Of a stretch of DNA of 64,000 nt, positions 1 to 9,576 are shown piece by piece. The notes beneath the pieces were generated by a model that saw only the letters and a list, made by a program, of their open reading frames with translations, did not search any database and had not been told where the DNA came from. Within the stretch, counting starts at the first letter, position 1. The number at the start of each line of letters is the position of its first letter. Origin of the DNA: Nemophila menziesii (Eukaryota; Streptophyta; Magnoliopsida; Boraginales; Hydrophyllaceae); NCBI GenBank assembly GCA_029959085.1, contig JARWIR010000002.1:63666154-63730153 (forward strand), written 5' to 3'. The position numbers and the translations under genes were made by a program.

Positions 1-249
1 TGAGATGGGTAAAGGCTAATTGATGTGTGGGAAGAGGGAATTGGATTTTATTTGAAGCTTGGATGAAGAACAAGTGGAGAAAAGTGGGAATTGCATGGTG
101 ATTCGGATAGGAGATGACTTGATTGTATGTTATTGTGGTGGAAGAGGGTAGGATTTGATGATTATGTGGTTGTAGATGATAATTTTCGGAAGATTCTGGG
201 TTTTGGGAGTGTTTTTGGTGGCTGGTTCGAAGAAAGAGGTAAAAATCTA

Positions 250-720
250 GGCCTAAAAAGCTGAAAATTGACCTGTCACAGAAGAAACCGGGTACCCGCA
301 TTTGCAAATGCGGGGCCCCAGTTTCGCGTCACTGTGTCGACGCGAAATTTTTTTTTTTTTTTTTAACCTCAAAACGCAGCCAAGACGCGGGACCCAAAAC
401 GCGGGGTCAGAGAATTGCCCTTCGAAACCGGGTTCCCGCATTTTCGTCGATGGCGCGAGCCAAGACGCACCAAAACGCAACCTCCCAAGACGCCGGGTCA
501 GAGATTTGGAAAAGTACAGCTCCGAAACCGGGTACCCGCATTTGCAAATGCGGGGACCCGGTTTGTGTCGATGGCGCGAATCCAAAACGCAGCAAAACGC
601 AGTGGTGATGCAGCAAAACGCGGGACCCAAGACGCTGGGTCAGAAAGTTAGAATTTTTAGTTTTCGAAACCGGGTACCCGCATTTGCAAATGCGGGGACC
701 CGGTTTGGCCCCTGGAACAC
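250..720 (-). repeat. Palindrome-bearing GC-rich tandem repeat block of element A
   Basis: Three 41-nt near-perfect palindromes lie at 284-324, 524-564 and 666-706, with a fourth half-copy starting at 424; spacing is 140, 100 and 142 nt. Each begins GAAACCGGGTACCCGC, has TTTGCAAA at its centre and ends in the reverse complement. Between them run AACGC/GACGC-rich stretches and a T-tract at about 347-364. It lies between the end of pol and the ORF3 side. ORFs crossing this block on both strands have no recognisable domain. Confidence 0.8.
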
Positions 721-896
721 CACAAATTTTTCTTCTATTTTCGCCCTTTCGACCCCAAACTCATGACCTTTTTATCCCTGAAATCATCAAAAACAACTAC
801 CCTTCCTCATTTCTTAACAAATAACACTAAATTAACGAAAATCAAACTAATTTAAACTACGAAAAATAAAAACTTAGACTAATATACAAGAAATTG

Positions 897-933
897 GCTT
901 TTGTTTAACGTCGTTAAGCTCGATGGGTTACCT
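897..933 (-). other. Conserved post-pol motif (element A)
   Basis: Just downstream of the pol stop on the minus strand is a block reading GGTAACCC(A/G)TCGAGC, then TTAACGACGTTAA (an odd palindrome centred on A), then ACAAAAGCC. The same block follows pol in C (32640-32677), E (41853-41890) and F (58161-58198), and in mutated form in B (25465-25502). The flanks differ much more between elements than the block does. Function unknown. Confidence 0.6.
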
Positions 934-939
934 CATTCT

Positions 940-2030
940 TTAGTCATTCACATAACCTCCCCAGCAGTGAGTGAGGTTATCAATATTTGCAACTCGGAAT
1001 TTACAACCCTTAGCTTTTATTCCAACTAACTTATCTGAGATTACCTTAGCAACCACGAATGGTCCTATCCAAGAACTTTTTGATTCACGTACCTTTGGAG
1101 GGGGTTTAGGATTTTTCATAGCTACCTCTTCACCTACTTTGAACCCCTTTTTCTTTCTTTCTTTCTTAGGTTCCTTCGGAACCTTCGTGGCACGTGCTTT
1201 TTCTTTCTTCTTCGCATGATTTAGTTGTGGATTTTTAGGGTATGGAGGAGCTTTAATTGGTGGTTTCTTTCGTAGCTCTTTCTCCTCCACTCCTAAAGTG
1301 TCCACAACATTAATTGGCTCTTTTCTTACCGGTTCCATTACATCTACACGAAAACATTCTTCCTTGAAATCCGGAAACTTCATAGGTCTAAACACATTAA
1401 ACTTCATCTCCTTGTCTTGGATTCTCATAATCATTTCTCCGTTCTCTACATCAATCAAAGTACGCCCCGTGGCTAGGAATGGCCTTCCCAAAATAATAGG
1501 GACATTCCTATCCGCGTCGTAATCAAGTATAATGAAATCAGCGGGAAAAATTAACGTACCTGCCTTAACGAGGACATCTTCGATTCGGCCTTCTGGATGT
1601 GCAAGAGATCGATCCGCCATTTGCAAGACCATAGGAGTGGGTCTTGCTTCAATATTAAGCTTATCAAAGATCGATTTGGGCATAAGATTTATGCTTGCAC
1701 CCAAATCGCATAGCGCTTTACCTTTCCACTCATTACCAATAGATATCGGAATTGTAAAGCTCCCAGGATCAACTAACTTTGGAGGTAATTTACCTTGACA
1801 AATAGCACTACATTCCTCAGGGAGACCAATCATCTCATTATCACAATATGGCCTTTTGTTAGTGAGGGCTCGTTTCAGAAACTTAGCATACTTGGGTACA
1901 TCTCTAATAGCTTCTAACAACGGAATATTTATGCTCAGACCCCTTACCTTGTTAAAGAATTTTTGATATTCAGCCATATCACCCTTCTTTTGAACTCTCG
2001 ATGGAAATGGTGGAGGAGGACGGTTTATTA
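940..2030 (-). pseudogene. Protease plus GPY/F-tail ORF of element A (RT/RNase H/IN core missing)
   Basis: An open frame of 345 codons from the ATG at 1977 down to 940. The first half is the end of Gag and a retroviral-type aspartic protease: LCDLGASINLMP holds the active-site D, and PIILGRPFLATGR is the conserved second motif. About residue 210 the sequence leaves the usual path to RT. It becomes Pro/Lys-rich (several KKK/KER runs), then continues with FKVGEEVAM and SSWIGPFVVAKVISD, ending with a VAN..NL pattern. This matches the integrase C-terminal GPY/F region of B (FVVGQKVL, SKWSGPYIVIKV, VNGHRL). Gag lies upstream in another frame because of a frameshift near 2035. The frame itself has no internal stop, so the fused layout may have been an expressed product of the family. 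Confidence 0.8.
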
Positions 2031-3809
2031 TAGTATCATCTTTTTTTTCGGAACTTCACTAGACCTCTCCACTTCTTCTACTTCAACTTCTTTATCTTTA
2101 TTCACCACCTCTTTTTCTTTTCGAACATCTTTTTCTTTCATAACCGGAAAAGGAGGTGGAGGAAGGTTCTTACCACTTCTGAGAGTAATAGCTTTACAAT
2201 CTTCGATTTGGATTGGATTCTCAGTATCGCTAGGGAGTTGCCCTTGTGGACGTTGATTCAGTTGTTTATTAATTTGACTCAGCTGATTCTGTAACAACTT
2301 CATGTTTGCTTCGACTGCATTTTGACGTTCCATAGCTTGTGTCTGAAGAGCAATTAAACTTTCAACTGTTTTCTGAAGGGTAACTCCTTCTTGTGGATGA
2401 GCAGGTAAGGCTTTCTGGTTTAAATTTTCATCATAATTGCCTTGAGGAGCTTGTCTCTGAACATAATTTCCCTGATTCTTTCCTCCTTGATAATTATTTT
2501 GTGGTCTTGGATTGTAGTTGTTACCTTTGGGACGCGGCTGATACGCATATGTAGGATTGGCTGCCCCATTAGGATTTGAGTATTGAAACCCAGGATGGTT
2601 TCTGTTAGGCTGATATCCATTACCACTCGAATTGAAGTTACCTCTATTGGACATAAACATCACAGATTCTTGGTTATTCGGACAACTTTCCTCATCATGA
2701 TCATCTACCCTGCAAATCGAACACATATAAACCTCTTGTGCAGCATGCACAACTACCTTCTTACCCGAAAATCCTTCTTTTACAGCTAGAGTAAGCTGCT
2801 TCAATTGTTGCTCTATGGTATTCTGAATCTTATTCTCAAGCATAGCAAATTTCTCTTCCATGTCAACATTATTCACTCCCTTAACTGGTGTTCTTACTGA
2901 ATTCCACCCAACTTCATTTTTGATTGTTCTCTCTAAGATGATCTTTGCATGAGCGGGTTGAACTTGAAGAAAACCTGCACCACATAGCATATCCAATTTC
3001 TCTCTTGAAGTCCCATCAAGGCCTCTATAAAATATTTTTAATTGTTGTTGTTCTGAAAAGCCATGATTGGGGACTCTACGTAAGCACATCTGAAATCTTG
3101 TCCAACTCCTACCCAAAGTTTCATCATATTCTTGACGGAAATGCGTCAACTCTAATTCAGCATCTAACCTCATATTACTTGGGTAATACCTGTCAAAGAA
3201 AGCAATTTCTAACTGGTCCCAGTTAGTAATCTTTGTAGGATTTTGCGTATCGTGCCATTCACTCGCTCCATCAATAACAAAGAATTTAAAAGCAGCAAAA
3301 TACATCTGTTCTCTTGAAACCCCTTGTGTGATATAAGAATCACATATTTGTTTGAATTTCTATACTGCTCTGAGAGGATCTTCTGATGGTCTACCACGAA
3401 AATTCCCAAAGTTTTGGAATTGAGCTAACATACTCGAATCTGGACGGAATCTCGGAACATTAATATCTGGAGCACCTACTCCTATAGCAGGAGCACGGAG
3501 TGGAACTTCTGGTAGGCCATTAGTAAACCACGGATCTTGATTCATTACTATCTGGACTTGAGGATTAGGATTCACTGGTGGAACTGGAGGGATAACGCCT
3601 GGAGCCATAGGTTGGCCATTTGCACCTAATTGACCTTGTCCATTATTTTGTTGATCTTGAAGGTTTATCTCCTCCATTCTGCTAATTAATTCTTCTACCT
3701 CTAAAGCGTCTTGTTCTCTCCTTCTCTTGTTTGCAAGTCTGATCAACGATTCTGGATTGTTAAGGATCGGAGGTGTTGGCTCTAGATCCTTGAATAGCCT
3801 TCTTCGCAT
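2028..3809 (-). pseudogene. gag of element A
   Basis: Starts at the ATG at 3809 (MRRRLFKDLEP), matching the start of the B gag (19947). Order: basic/acidic N-terminus, Pro-rich linker, a retrotransposon Gag core (GASEW at about 3260, FRQEYDETLG.SW), a Cys/His cluster CSICRVDDHDEESC, and a long N/Q/G-rich tail (NRNHPGFQYSNPNGAANP). An in-frame TAG at 3360-3362 interrupts it. The frame is lost near 2035 in a run of eight A where nine would keep frame. Both lesions are single-base events, so the copy decayed recently. Confidence 0.85.
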
Positions 3810-3928
3810 ACACCAAACCTAAAAACCTGAGAAAACTAAACAAGCAAAAAGCGTAAAACTGATAAAAACAAAAATAAAGATAAATGCAACTATCACTAAA
3901 GGATAAACACCGTGGTCACACGCTACCG

Positions 3929-3946
3929 TCCCCGGCAGCGGCGCCA
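3929..3946 (-). other. Primer binding site, element A
   Basis: On the minus strand reads TGGCGCCGCTGCCGGGGA, six bases inside the LTR end. It matches the complement of the plant tRNA-Asp 3' end (TGGCGCCGTTGCCGGGG) except for one base. The same C-for-T difference is in elements B and E, so it is a family trait, not a private mutation. Confidence 0.85.
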
Positions 3947-3952
3947 AAAACT

Positions 3953-5513
3953 TGGTGGTCCTTTGTGTGTTCTAAATAAATGCAAATGATAATCGAACCA
4001 CAACCGCAAGTGTACGGTTGTCCCAAGTAGTATGTATGATAAAACAGATTCGTTCCAAGGACGGGATGGTTGACTACAATGCTTATCTATTAATGATTGA
4101 TGCACTTATGAAAGCAAATAAAAGAAATATATTTGTTTGGTTTTGTTTATTAAAGCTACTAAATGAAAGACAAATTATAAATGTAAGTAAAAAGCTAAAA
4201 CGCAGGTAAAATGATGTAAAACGCAATATGAGAAGTAGTACTTGAGAACGCAAGGATCCTCCCAATTTTATTTCCTAACTTATGTTGTTTAAGGGCTAAA
4301 TCGGTCAATTACAATGGTCGGGATTCTAAATTCCTTATACCCCCGTCAGGGTGGACTATAAGGCGATCCTAAAGTGTCACTAGTCCCGTCAGGGTAAATA
4401 TAATCCACCGTTAGATGTTTAAGTTTTATTACCTCATTGGCCCTAGAATTAGCTAAGTTCGTCAGAATCAATAGCTTCTATCCTAGATTCGAATAAATGG
4501 TTCTGTATTTAAACCCTCCGCTAGGATGATCCAATTGCCACTAATTGGAATAGCCTAAATACTAACACCCGTTCCTAGTTCATGACGCTAAAAACAGTAA
4601 AATAATCTCAATTTATTGAAAAGAGTAAAAGCCCTAATTTAATTTAATTCAATAAAAACCCAAATTCAACATTCGTTATTTCATAAAATTAGGATTCACC
4701 CATTGTTGGTTCTCAAGCACTATGAATTGTTTAGCTCATATTAAAACGAAATACTAAATTAAAATAAATGGAATTCATAACTGATTACAAATAAAAGATA
4801 AAAGAAACCTAATTTCCGGAATTGGAATGACTGAGAACGGAGCTATAGACTCACTCCAGCTCTAGCAGCTTCTTCTTCCTTCCTTCTGTTGCTTCTCTCT
4901 GATGTTTTTAATTGTAAAGAATGAATTGTTTGAAAAATAGAAGTCCAGACCTCCTTTTATAAGCATAAAAACGGATTAGGGCTTGGACCAGAAAATAAAA
5001 CACTAATTAAATGTCCAAGCCCAATTTCTAAGCCCAAAATTCCGTAACTGCTGATACACCTTCACTAAAACGGCTTTTCCCGATGCGTTATAACTCCGAT
5101 TGACCTCATTCCAGTTGCTAAAGTTCCGTAACTCGATAAGGAATGTTTTCTCTTCAAAGGTCAGCTGCTAAATCATCGCTTAAGCACCTCGAAATCAGCA
5201 ATCTATGGCCTGGAAAATGGATTTTCAGCTCTAAAAATAATATCTTCGGGATTTATCTTCAAGTCTTGACTCTAATTCACGATCTTTGACTTTCTCCTCG
5301 GATTCCTCTCCTAGCTAACATCTAAAACCTGTAAACTTTTCACTAAAAATACCAATATTACGCGCAAAAGTTTAATAAATTAAAAATGCTAGAAATAAAA
5401 AGGAAATTCCGGATTATTGCATATTAAGTCCAAAAGTCTATCAAATTAATTAAATAAACACCAAAAATGATGTCTCCCAAGGGTCGAAAATAAGAACAAT
5501 TAGGGAGACATCA
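3953..5513 (-). repeat. 5' LTR of element A (1561 bp)
   Basis: Bounded on the plus strand by TGGTGGTCC at 3953, next to the primer site, and GGGAGACATCA at 5513. On the minus strand it starts TGATGTCTCCC, with an inverted copy 25-30 nt later. A minus-strand TATAAAAG box lies near 4956-4963. The partner LTR is outside the window, so the TSD (here ATCAC at 5514-5518) cannot be confirmed. Confidence 0.9.
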
Positions 5514-5670
5514 ATCACTCAATGACATACCGTGAATTGATTTGTTATAAATCGTTTTTTTTTTCTTTTTGACATAAGTTATAAATCGTTTATTAGATCA
5601 ACCAATTGATCATACCATGTGATTAGGTGTATTTAGATGGTACGGTGTTGGAGGGTATATATCATTACTC

Positions 5671-5760
5671 GTAAATAAATTTGTGGACACAAATTTGCCA
5701 CGTTAGACAATTAGGGACTATTAGAAAATCTCACTAATGGAGGATCTTGACTCATGGTTG
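5671..5760 (+). repeat. 90-bp dispersed repeat, copy 1 (NRT2 upstream region)
   Basis: Similar over about 90 bp to 17640-17729; both start GTAAATAAATTTGTGGACAC and share CTCACTA.TGGAGGATC. This copy holds a perfect inverted repeat, AAATTTGTG-GA-CACAAATTT. It lies about 170-260 bp upstream of the NRT2 TATA box. No terminal repeats or TSD were seen, so the class is unknown. Confidence 0.55.
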
Positions 5761-5930
5761 CAATTTGATATACTTTGACAGAAAAATGACTGAACTATAT
5801 TTACTTTCTTAAATTCATTCCGTCCAAATAAATCTTCATTAACCACAAGAAATAAGAGTCTTAGAGGGACAAGGTGTGAGGAAATGTCGACACGTCAACG
5901 CTATTACTATGTCAACACTATCTAACAGAA

Positions 5931-5937
5931 TATAAAT
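5931..5937 (+). promoter_or_regulatory. Putative TATA box of the NRT2 gene
   Basis: TATAAATA begins at 5931, about 107 bp before the NRT2 ATG. That predicts a transcription start near 5960 and a 5' UTR of about 75 nt. No clear full nitrate-response element was recognised. Confidence 0.6.
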
Positions 5938-6037
5938 ACCATACCACATACCACATGTAACTAACAAAAACATTTCTCAGAATTCCGTAATACACTACTG
6001 GTTTTAGCTCCATGCTGAAAACTTCTGAATTTTTGCC

Positions 6038-7763
6038 ATGGCTAATGATCAGAATTCTACAGGTAAACATGAAGAAGTTTCTTTCTCAGTGGAATCGCCT
6101 ACCACAGCAAAATTTTCATTGCCAGTTGATTCTGAACATAGGGCGACAACTCTCAAGATTTTTTCTTTTAAACAACCTCACATGAGATCTTTTCACCTTG
6201 CTTGGATCTCTTTTTTCGCTTGCTTTGTCTCCACATTCGCTGCCGCTCCAATTATTCCCATTATACGGGACAATCTAAATCTTACGAGAGCTGATATAGG
6301 TAATGCTGGTGTAGCTTCTGTCTCTGGAAGCATGGTTTCCAGGCTTATTATGGGTGCTGTTTGTGACCTAATAGGACCAAGATATGGTTGTGCATTAATT
6401 AATATATTAACAGCGCCTATTGTTTTTTCTGTTGCGTATATTACTTCAGCAGAAGGATTCATAGTTGTACGGTTCATGATAGGGTTTTCATTAGCTACAT
6501 TTGTTTCATGTCAATATTGGACAACTATTATGTTCAATGGTAAAATAATCGGACTTGTTAATGGTGTGGCCGGTGGTTGGGGAGACATGGGAGGTGGCGT
6601 TACTCAACTTCTGATGCCTTTTCTTTACCAGCTAATTACATCAGCTGGAGTCACTCCTTTCACTGCATGGAGAATAGCATTTTGCATTCCAGGGTGGTTA
6701 CATATTATTGTAGGATTTACTGTTCTAATTTTTGGCCAAGATTTGCCTGATGGAAATCTCAGTGCCCTCCAGAAAAAGGGTGATATACATAAAGATCAAT
6801 TTTCCAAGGTATATGAATATCTTACAAATATAAATTTAGCGTTGTTCCGGAGGACTTTACTTAAAATCTGTGTAATCTGACTTGTTTTATTACCTTCTTT
6901 CCTAATTATAATTTAGGTTTTCAAATACGCAGTCACAAATTACAGAACATGGATATTCTTCTTCATCTATGGCTTTTCAATGGGTCTTCAGCTGTGCATC
7001 AATAATGTTTTAGCTGAATTTTTCTTTGACAAGTAAGTTGTACTAGTATAATATTTCTTAACAAATATACCTGCAAAGATTGTAACATTTAATTGAATAT
7101 TTATATAGGTTTGATCTTGCACTTAATACTGCTGGAATTATAGCAGCAATATATGGTTTGACTAATTGTTTTGCACGCCCCCTCGGTGGATATTTTTCTG
7201 ATCTAGCATCCAAAAGATTTGGCATGAGGGGCCGATTATGGGTCCTCTGGATTTGTCAAACATTGGGAGGTGTCTTCTGTATATGTCTCGGTCATGCTCA
7301 ATCACTTCCAATAGCAATTGTGTCGATGATTCTCTTCTCTATGTTAGTCCAATCAGCTTGTGGAGCAACATATGGTATCATTCCATATGTTTCTCGACGA
7401 GCGCTAGGTTTAATATCAGGATTCACAGGTGCTGGTGGTAACTTTGGAGGTGGTTTATCTCAATTAGTGTTTTTCTCAAGCTCTAAATTTTCGACATCAA
7501 AGGGTCTTACTCTTATGGGAATAATGGCAGTGGTTTGCACACTTCCTGTTGCATTAATCCATTTCCCACAATGGGGGAGTATGTTTTTTCCACCCTCAAA
7601 AAATGAAAAGTATGACGAACATTACTACTATGGCTCAGAGTGGAATGAAGACGAAAAAGAAAAAGGATTGCATCAAGGAAGCCTTAAATTTGCTGAGAAT
7701 AGCCGATCAGAACGTGGCAAGCCGCTACAGACAAACACATTAGAAGCTGACAATGTTGTTTAA
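6038..7763 (+). CDS. NRT2: High-affinity nitrate transporter, NRT2 family (three exons)
   Basis: Exons are 6038-6808, 6917-7032 and 7109-7763. Both introns are GT-AG and short (108 and 76 bp), and the joined frame gives 513 aa with no stop. It is a major-facilitator (NNP) protein expected to import nitrate with protons across the plasma membrane, usually with a NAR2/NRT3 partner. Visible features: [10 protein letters not shown] (about 62-71) in the first membrane helix, CDLIGPRYG (109-117), the first NNP motif GGWGDMGGG (179-187), the second GAGGNFGGG (403-411), and a hydrophilic C-terminus with [14 protein letters not shown] and [11 protein letters not shown] ending in NNVV-like residues. 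Length and both tails fit the NRT2.1-type clade. Odd points: D183 where the motif usually has N, and Q282/N286 where relatives have E/D. It sits between element A and a MULE. The introns and UTRs are free of transposons. Confidence 0.93.
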
Positions 7764-7892
7764 TGTTATGAATATAACATGTGAAAATTAGTAAATTCTT
7801 CGAGCACCTTTCTGTAAATATTGCTGAACTTAGTGGGTAAATGCCTTCTGACCAAAGGGTCTTGGAACACACAACGCCACAAATATTATAAG

Positions 7893-8318
7893 GAGGAAAT
7901 ACCATTTTTGCCCCCGGGTTTATACCTGATTGACAGGTTGTCCCCTAAATCTTAAAATGCGCATTCTTGCCCCCTAAGATTTACTTTTGTGCTCCGTTAC
8001 CCCCTAGTCGTGTTTTCCGTCCATTTTTTCCGTTAATTGTGACGTGGCATTTCCATGTCACCTTTTTTCTTTTTCTTTTTCTTTTTTAAATCCTAATTCT
8101 AATTAATCATTTAATTAAATAAAACCAAGGGTAAAATAGGTTTTTGATAATAGTTTTAATATTAATAATAAAGATAATAAAATAAAACCCCCCAATCCCC
8201 CCACCCCCACCCCACCCCACCCCACGCCACCCCACCCCCCCACCGAGACACTCCTACCTCCCTCTCTTCCCCTTCTTCTTCTTCCCGCCTGGTTCTTCTA
8301 AAAAAAAATCAAGTAAAC
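7893..8318 (+). repeat. Left TIR of the MULE
   Basis: Pairs with the reverse complement of about 9168-9576. Shared blocks include TTTTGCCCCC, GATTGACAGGTTG, TCTTAAAATGCGC, CCTAAGATTTACT and GGTTCTTCTAAAAAAAA. It contains a C-rich tract at about 8188-8243 (G-rich on the minus strand). Confidence 0.9.
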
Positions 8319-9112
8319 TCAAACACCATTTCTGAATTTTCACGTCCATTAATAAAACTCAAACACCCCGTAGTAATTTTAGTTTCATCAGATGGTTTTC
8401 GATTTAGTTATCAATTCAAAACTGATACACCAAATATCGATAGATTAATTAGTAACGGAACTGAAGTTGAACATGGTTTAATCCAAGTTTTCCCAACCTT
8501 AACTTTCCCAAATCATTACTCAATCGTAATTGGTTTATTCCCAGCTTATCACGGAATCATCCATAACTATTTTCTCGATCCAGAAACTCAAGAAGAATTT
8601 AATATGGGTAAGCATGACCCAAAATGGTGGTTAGGTGAGCCCTTATGGGAAACAGTAGTTAACCATGGTTTAAAAGCTTCAACTTATTTCTGGCCTGGTT
8701 CGGAAGTACATAAGGGTAACTGGTCTTGCCCAGATCTATACTTTAAAAAATATAACGAATCTGTACCTTTTAAAAACATAGTCGATACTGTTTTAAATTA
8801 CTTCGATTTACCAAGCGATGAAATTCCTCAGTTTATGACGTTATATTTCGAAGACCCAGATCATCAAGGTCATCAAGTGGGACACGATGATCCTCAAATC
8901 ACTGAAGCCGTTTTCAAATATCGATAAAATGATGGGGAGACTAATAAAGGTTTGTAAAAACGTGGGATTTTCGAGGATGATAATGTAATAATGGTGGGTG
9001 ATCATGGTATGGTAGGTACATGCGATAAAAAATTAATATTTCTCAACGATTTATCACAATGGATTGATATACCAAAAAATGGATTCAAGGAGCTTCAAAT
9101 ATTCAATTTGGG
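8319..9112 (+). pseudogene. Captured ENPP-type nucleotide pyrophosphatase/phosphodiesterase fragment
   Basis: Translates as a plant ectonucleotide pyrophosphatase/phosphodiesterase (type I phosphodiesterase, alkaline-phosphatase fold). Motifs in order: VSSDGFRF (metal-binding Asp), PTLTFPNHYS (catalytic Thr), KWWLGEPLWETV, STYFWPGSE, YFEDPDHQGH (metal Asp and His), and in another frame MVGDHGMVGTCDKK (metal Asp-His). The open part from 8343 ends at a stop at 8925-8927, caused by an extra base just before. A second frame change and a GAA-to-TAA change follow within about 40 nt. No N-terminal anchor or C-terminal part is present, so it cannot encode a full enzyme. It appears to be one intronless exon piece copied by the MULE. 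Confidence 0.88.
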
Positions 9113-9167
9113 AAGGGTAAGAAAGTCCAATCTTTTGAAAACGGAGTTGGAAGAGTTTGAGTCGAAG

Positions 9168-9576
9168 GTTGCAGAGTTTGCTTTATTTTTTTTAGAAGAA
9201 CCAGACGGGAAGAAGAAGAAGAATGGGGAAGAAGAAGGGGAAGAGAGGGGTAAGGGTGTCTCGGTGGGGGTGGGGTGGGATGTGGTGGGGGGATGGGGGA
9301 TGGTTTTATTATTTTTATTTAATAATATTAAAACTATTATAAAATTTCTTTTTTACCCTTGTTTCAAGTTAATTAAATCATTAATTAGAATTAGGATTAA
9401 AAAAAACTGACATGGAAATGCCACGTCATAGTTAACGGAAATAATGGACGGAAAACACGACCAGGGGGTAACGAGGCACAAGAGTAAATCTTAGGGGGCA
9501 AGAAGGCGCATTTTAAGACTTAGGGGGCAACCTGTCAATCGGGTATAAATGCAGGGGGCAAAAGTGGTATTTACTC
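9168..9576 (-). repeat. Right TIR of the MULE
   Basis: Inverted copy of 7893-8318. A G-rich tract with runs of four to six G lies at about 9258-9303 on the plus strand. The outer 120 bp is clearly alignable to the left TIR by eye, with few differences; the inner part carries more substitutions and small indels. Confidence 0.88.

Larger units (their letters stand above)
1..5513 (-). mobile_element. Element A: RT-less Athila-like Ty3/gypsy element, truncated by window start
   Basis: Reading on the minus strand from 5513 down: LTR (3953-5513), tRNA-type primer site, gag, protease, a GPY/F integrase tail, a conserved post-pol motif, a GC-rich palindromic repeat block, then AT-rich spacer running off the window. 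RT, RNase H and the integrase core, all present in element B, are absent between protease and tail. The first 250 bases resemble the spacer between ORF3 and repeats in element C (31750-31980), so an ORF3 and the 3' LTR probably lie outside. The LTR is the same length (1561 bp) as the 5' LTR of B and similar along its length. Gag carries one stop and one frameshift, so it is not expressible as it stands. Confidence 0.85.

Noticed and set aside
253..766. Overlapping ORFs on both strands with repeated GPRICKCGYP-like peptides
   Set aside because: They are translations of the palindromic GC-rich repeats of element A; no codon bias or domain supports coding.
5840..5860. Nitrate-response element in the NRT2 promoter (AAGAGTC near 5848)
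   Set aside because: Only one half-site is present; the partner GACCCTT-like half at the right spacing was not found.
8604..9410. A functional phosphodiesterase gene
   Set aside because: Frame changes and a nonsense codon break it, both protein ends are missing, and it is enclosed by MULE TIRs.
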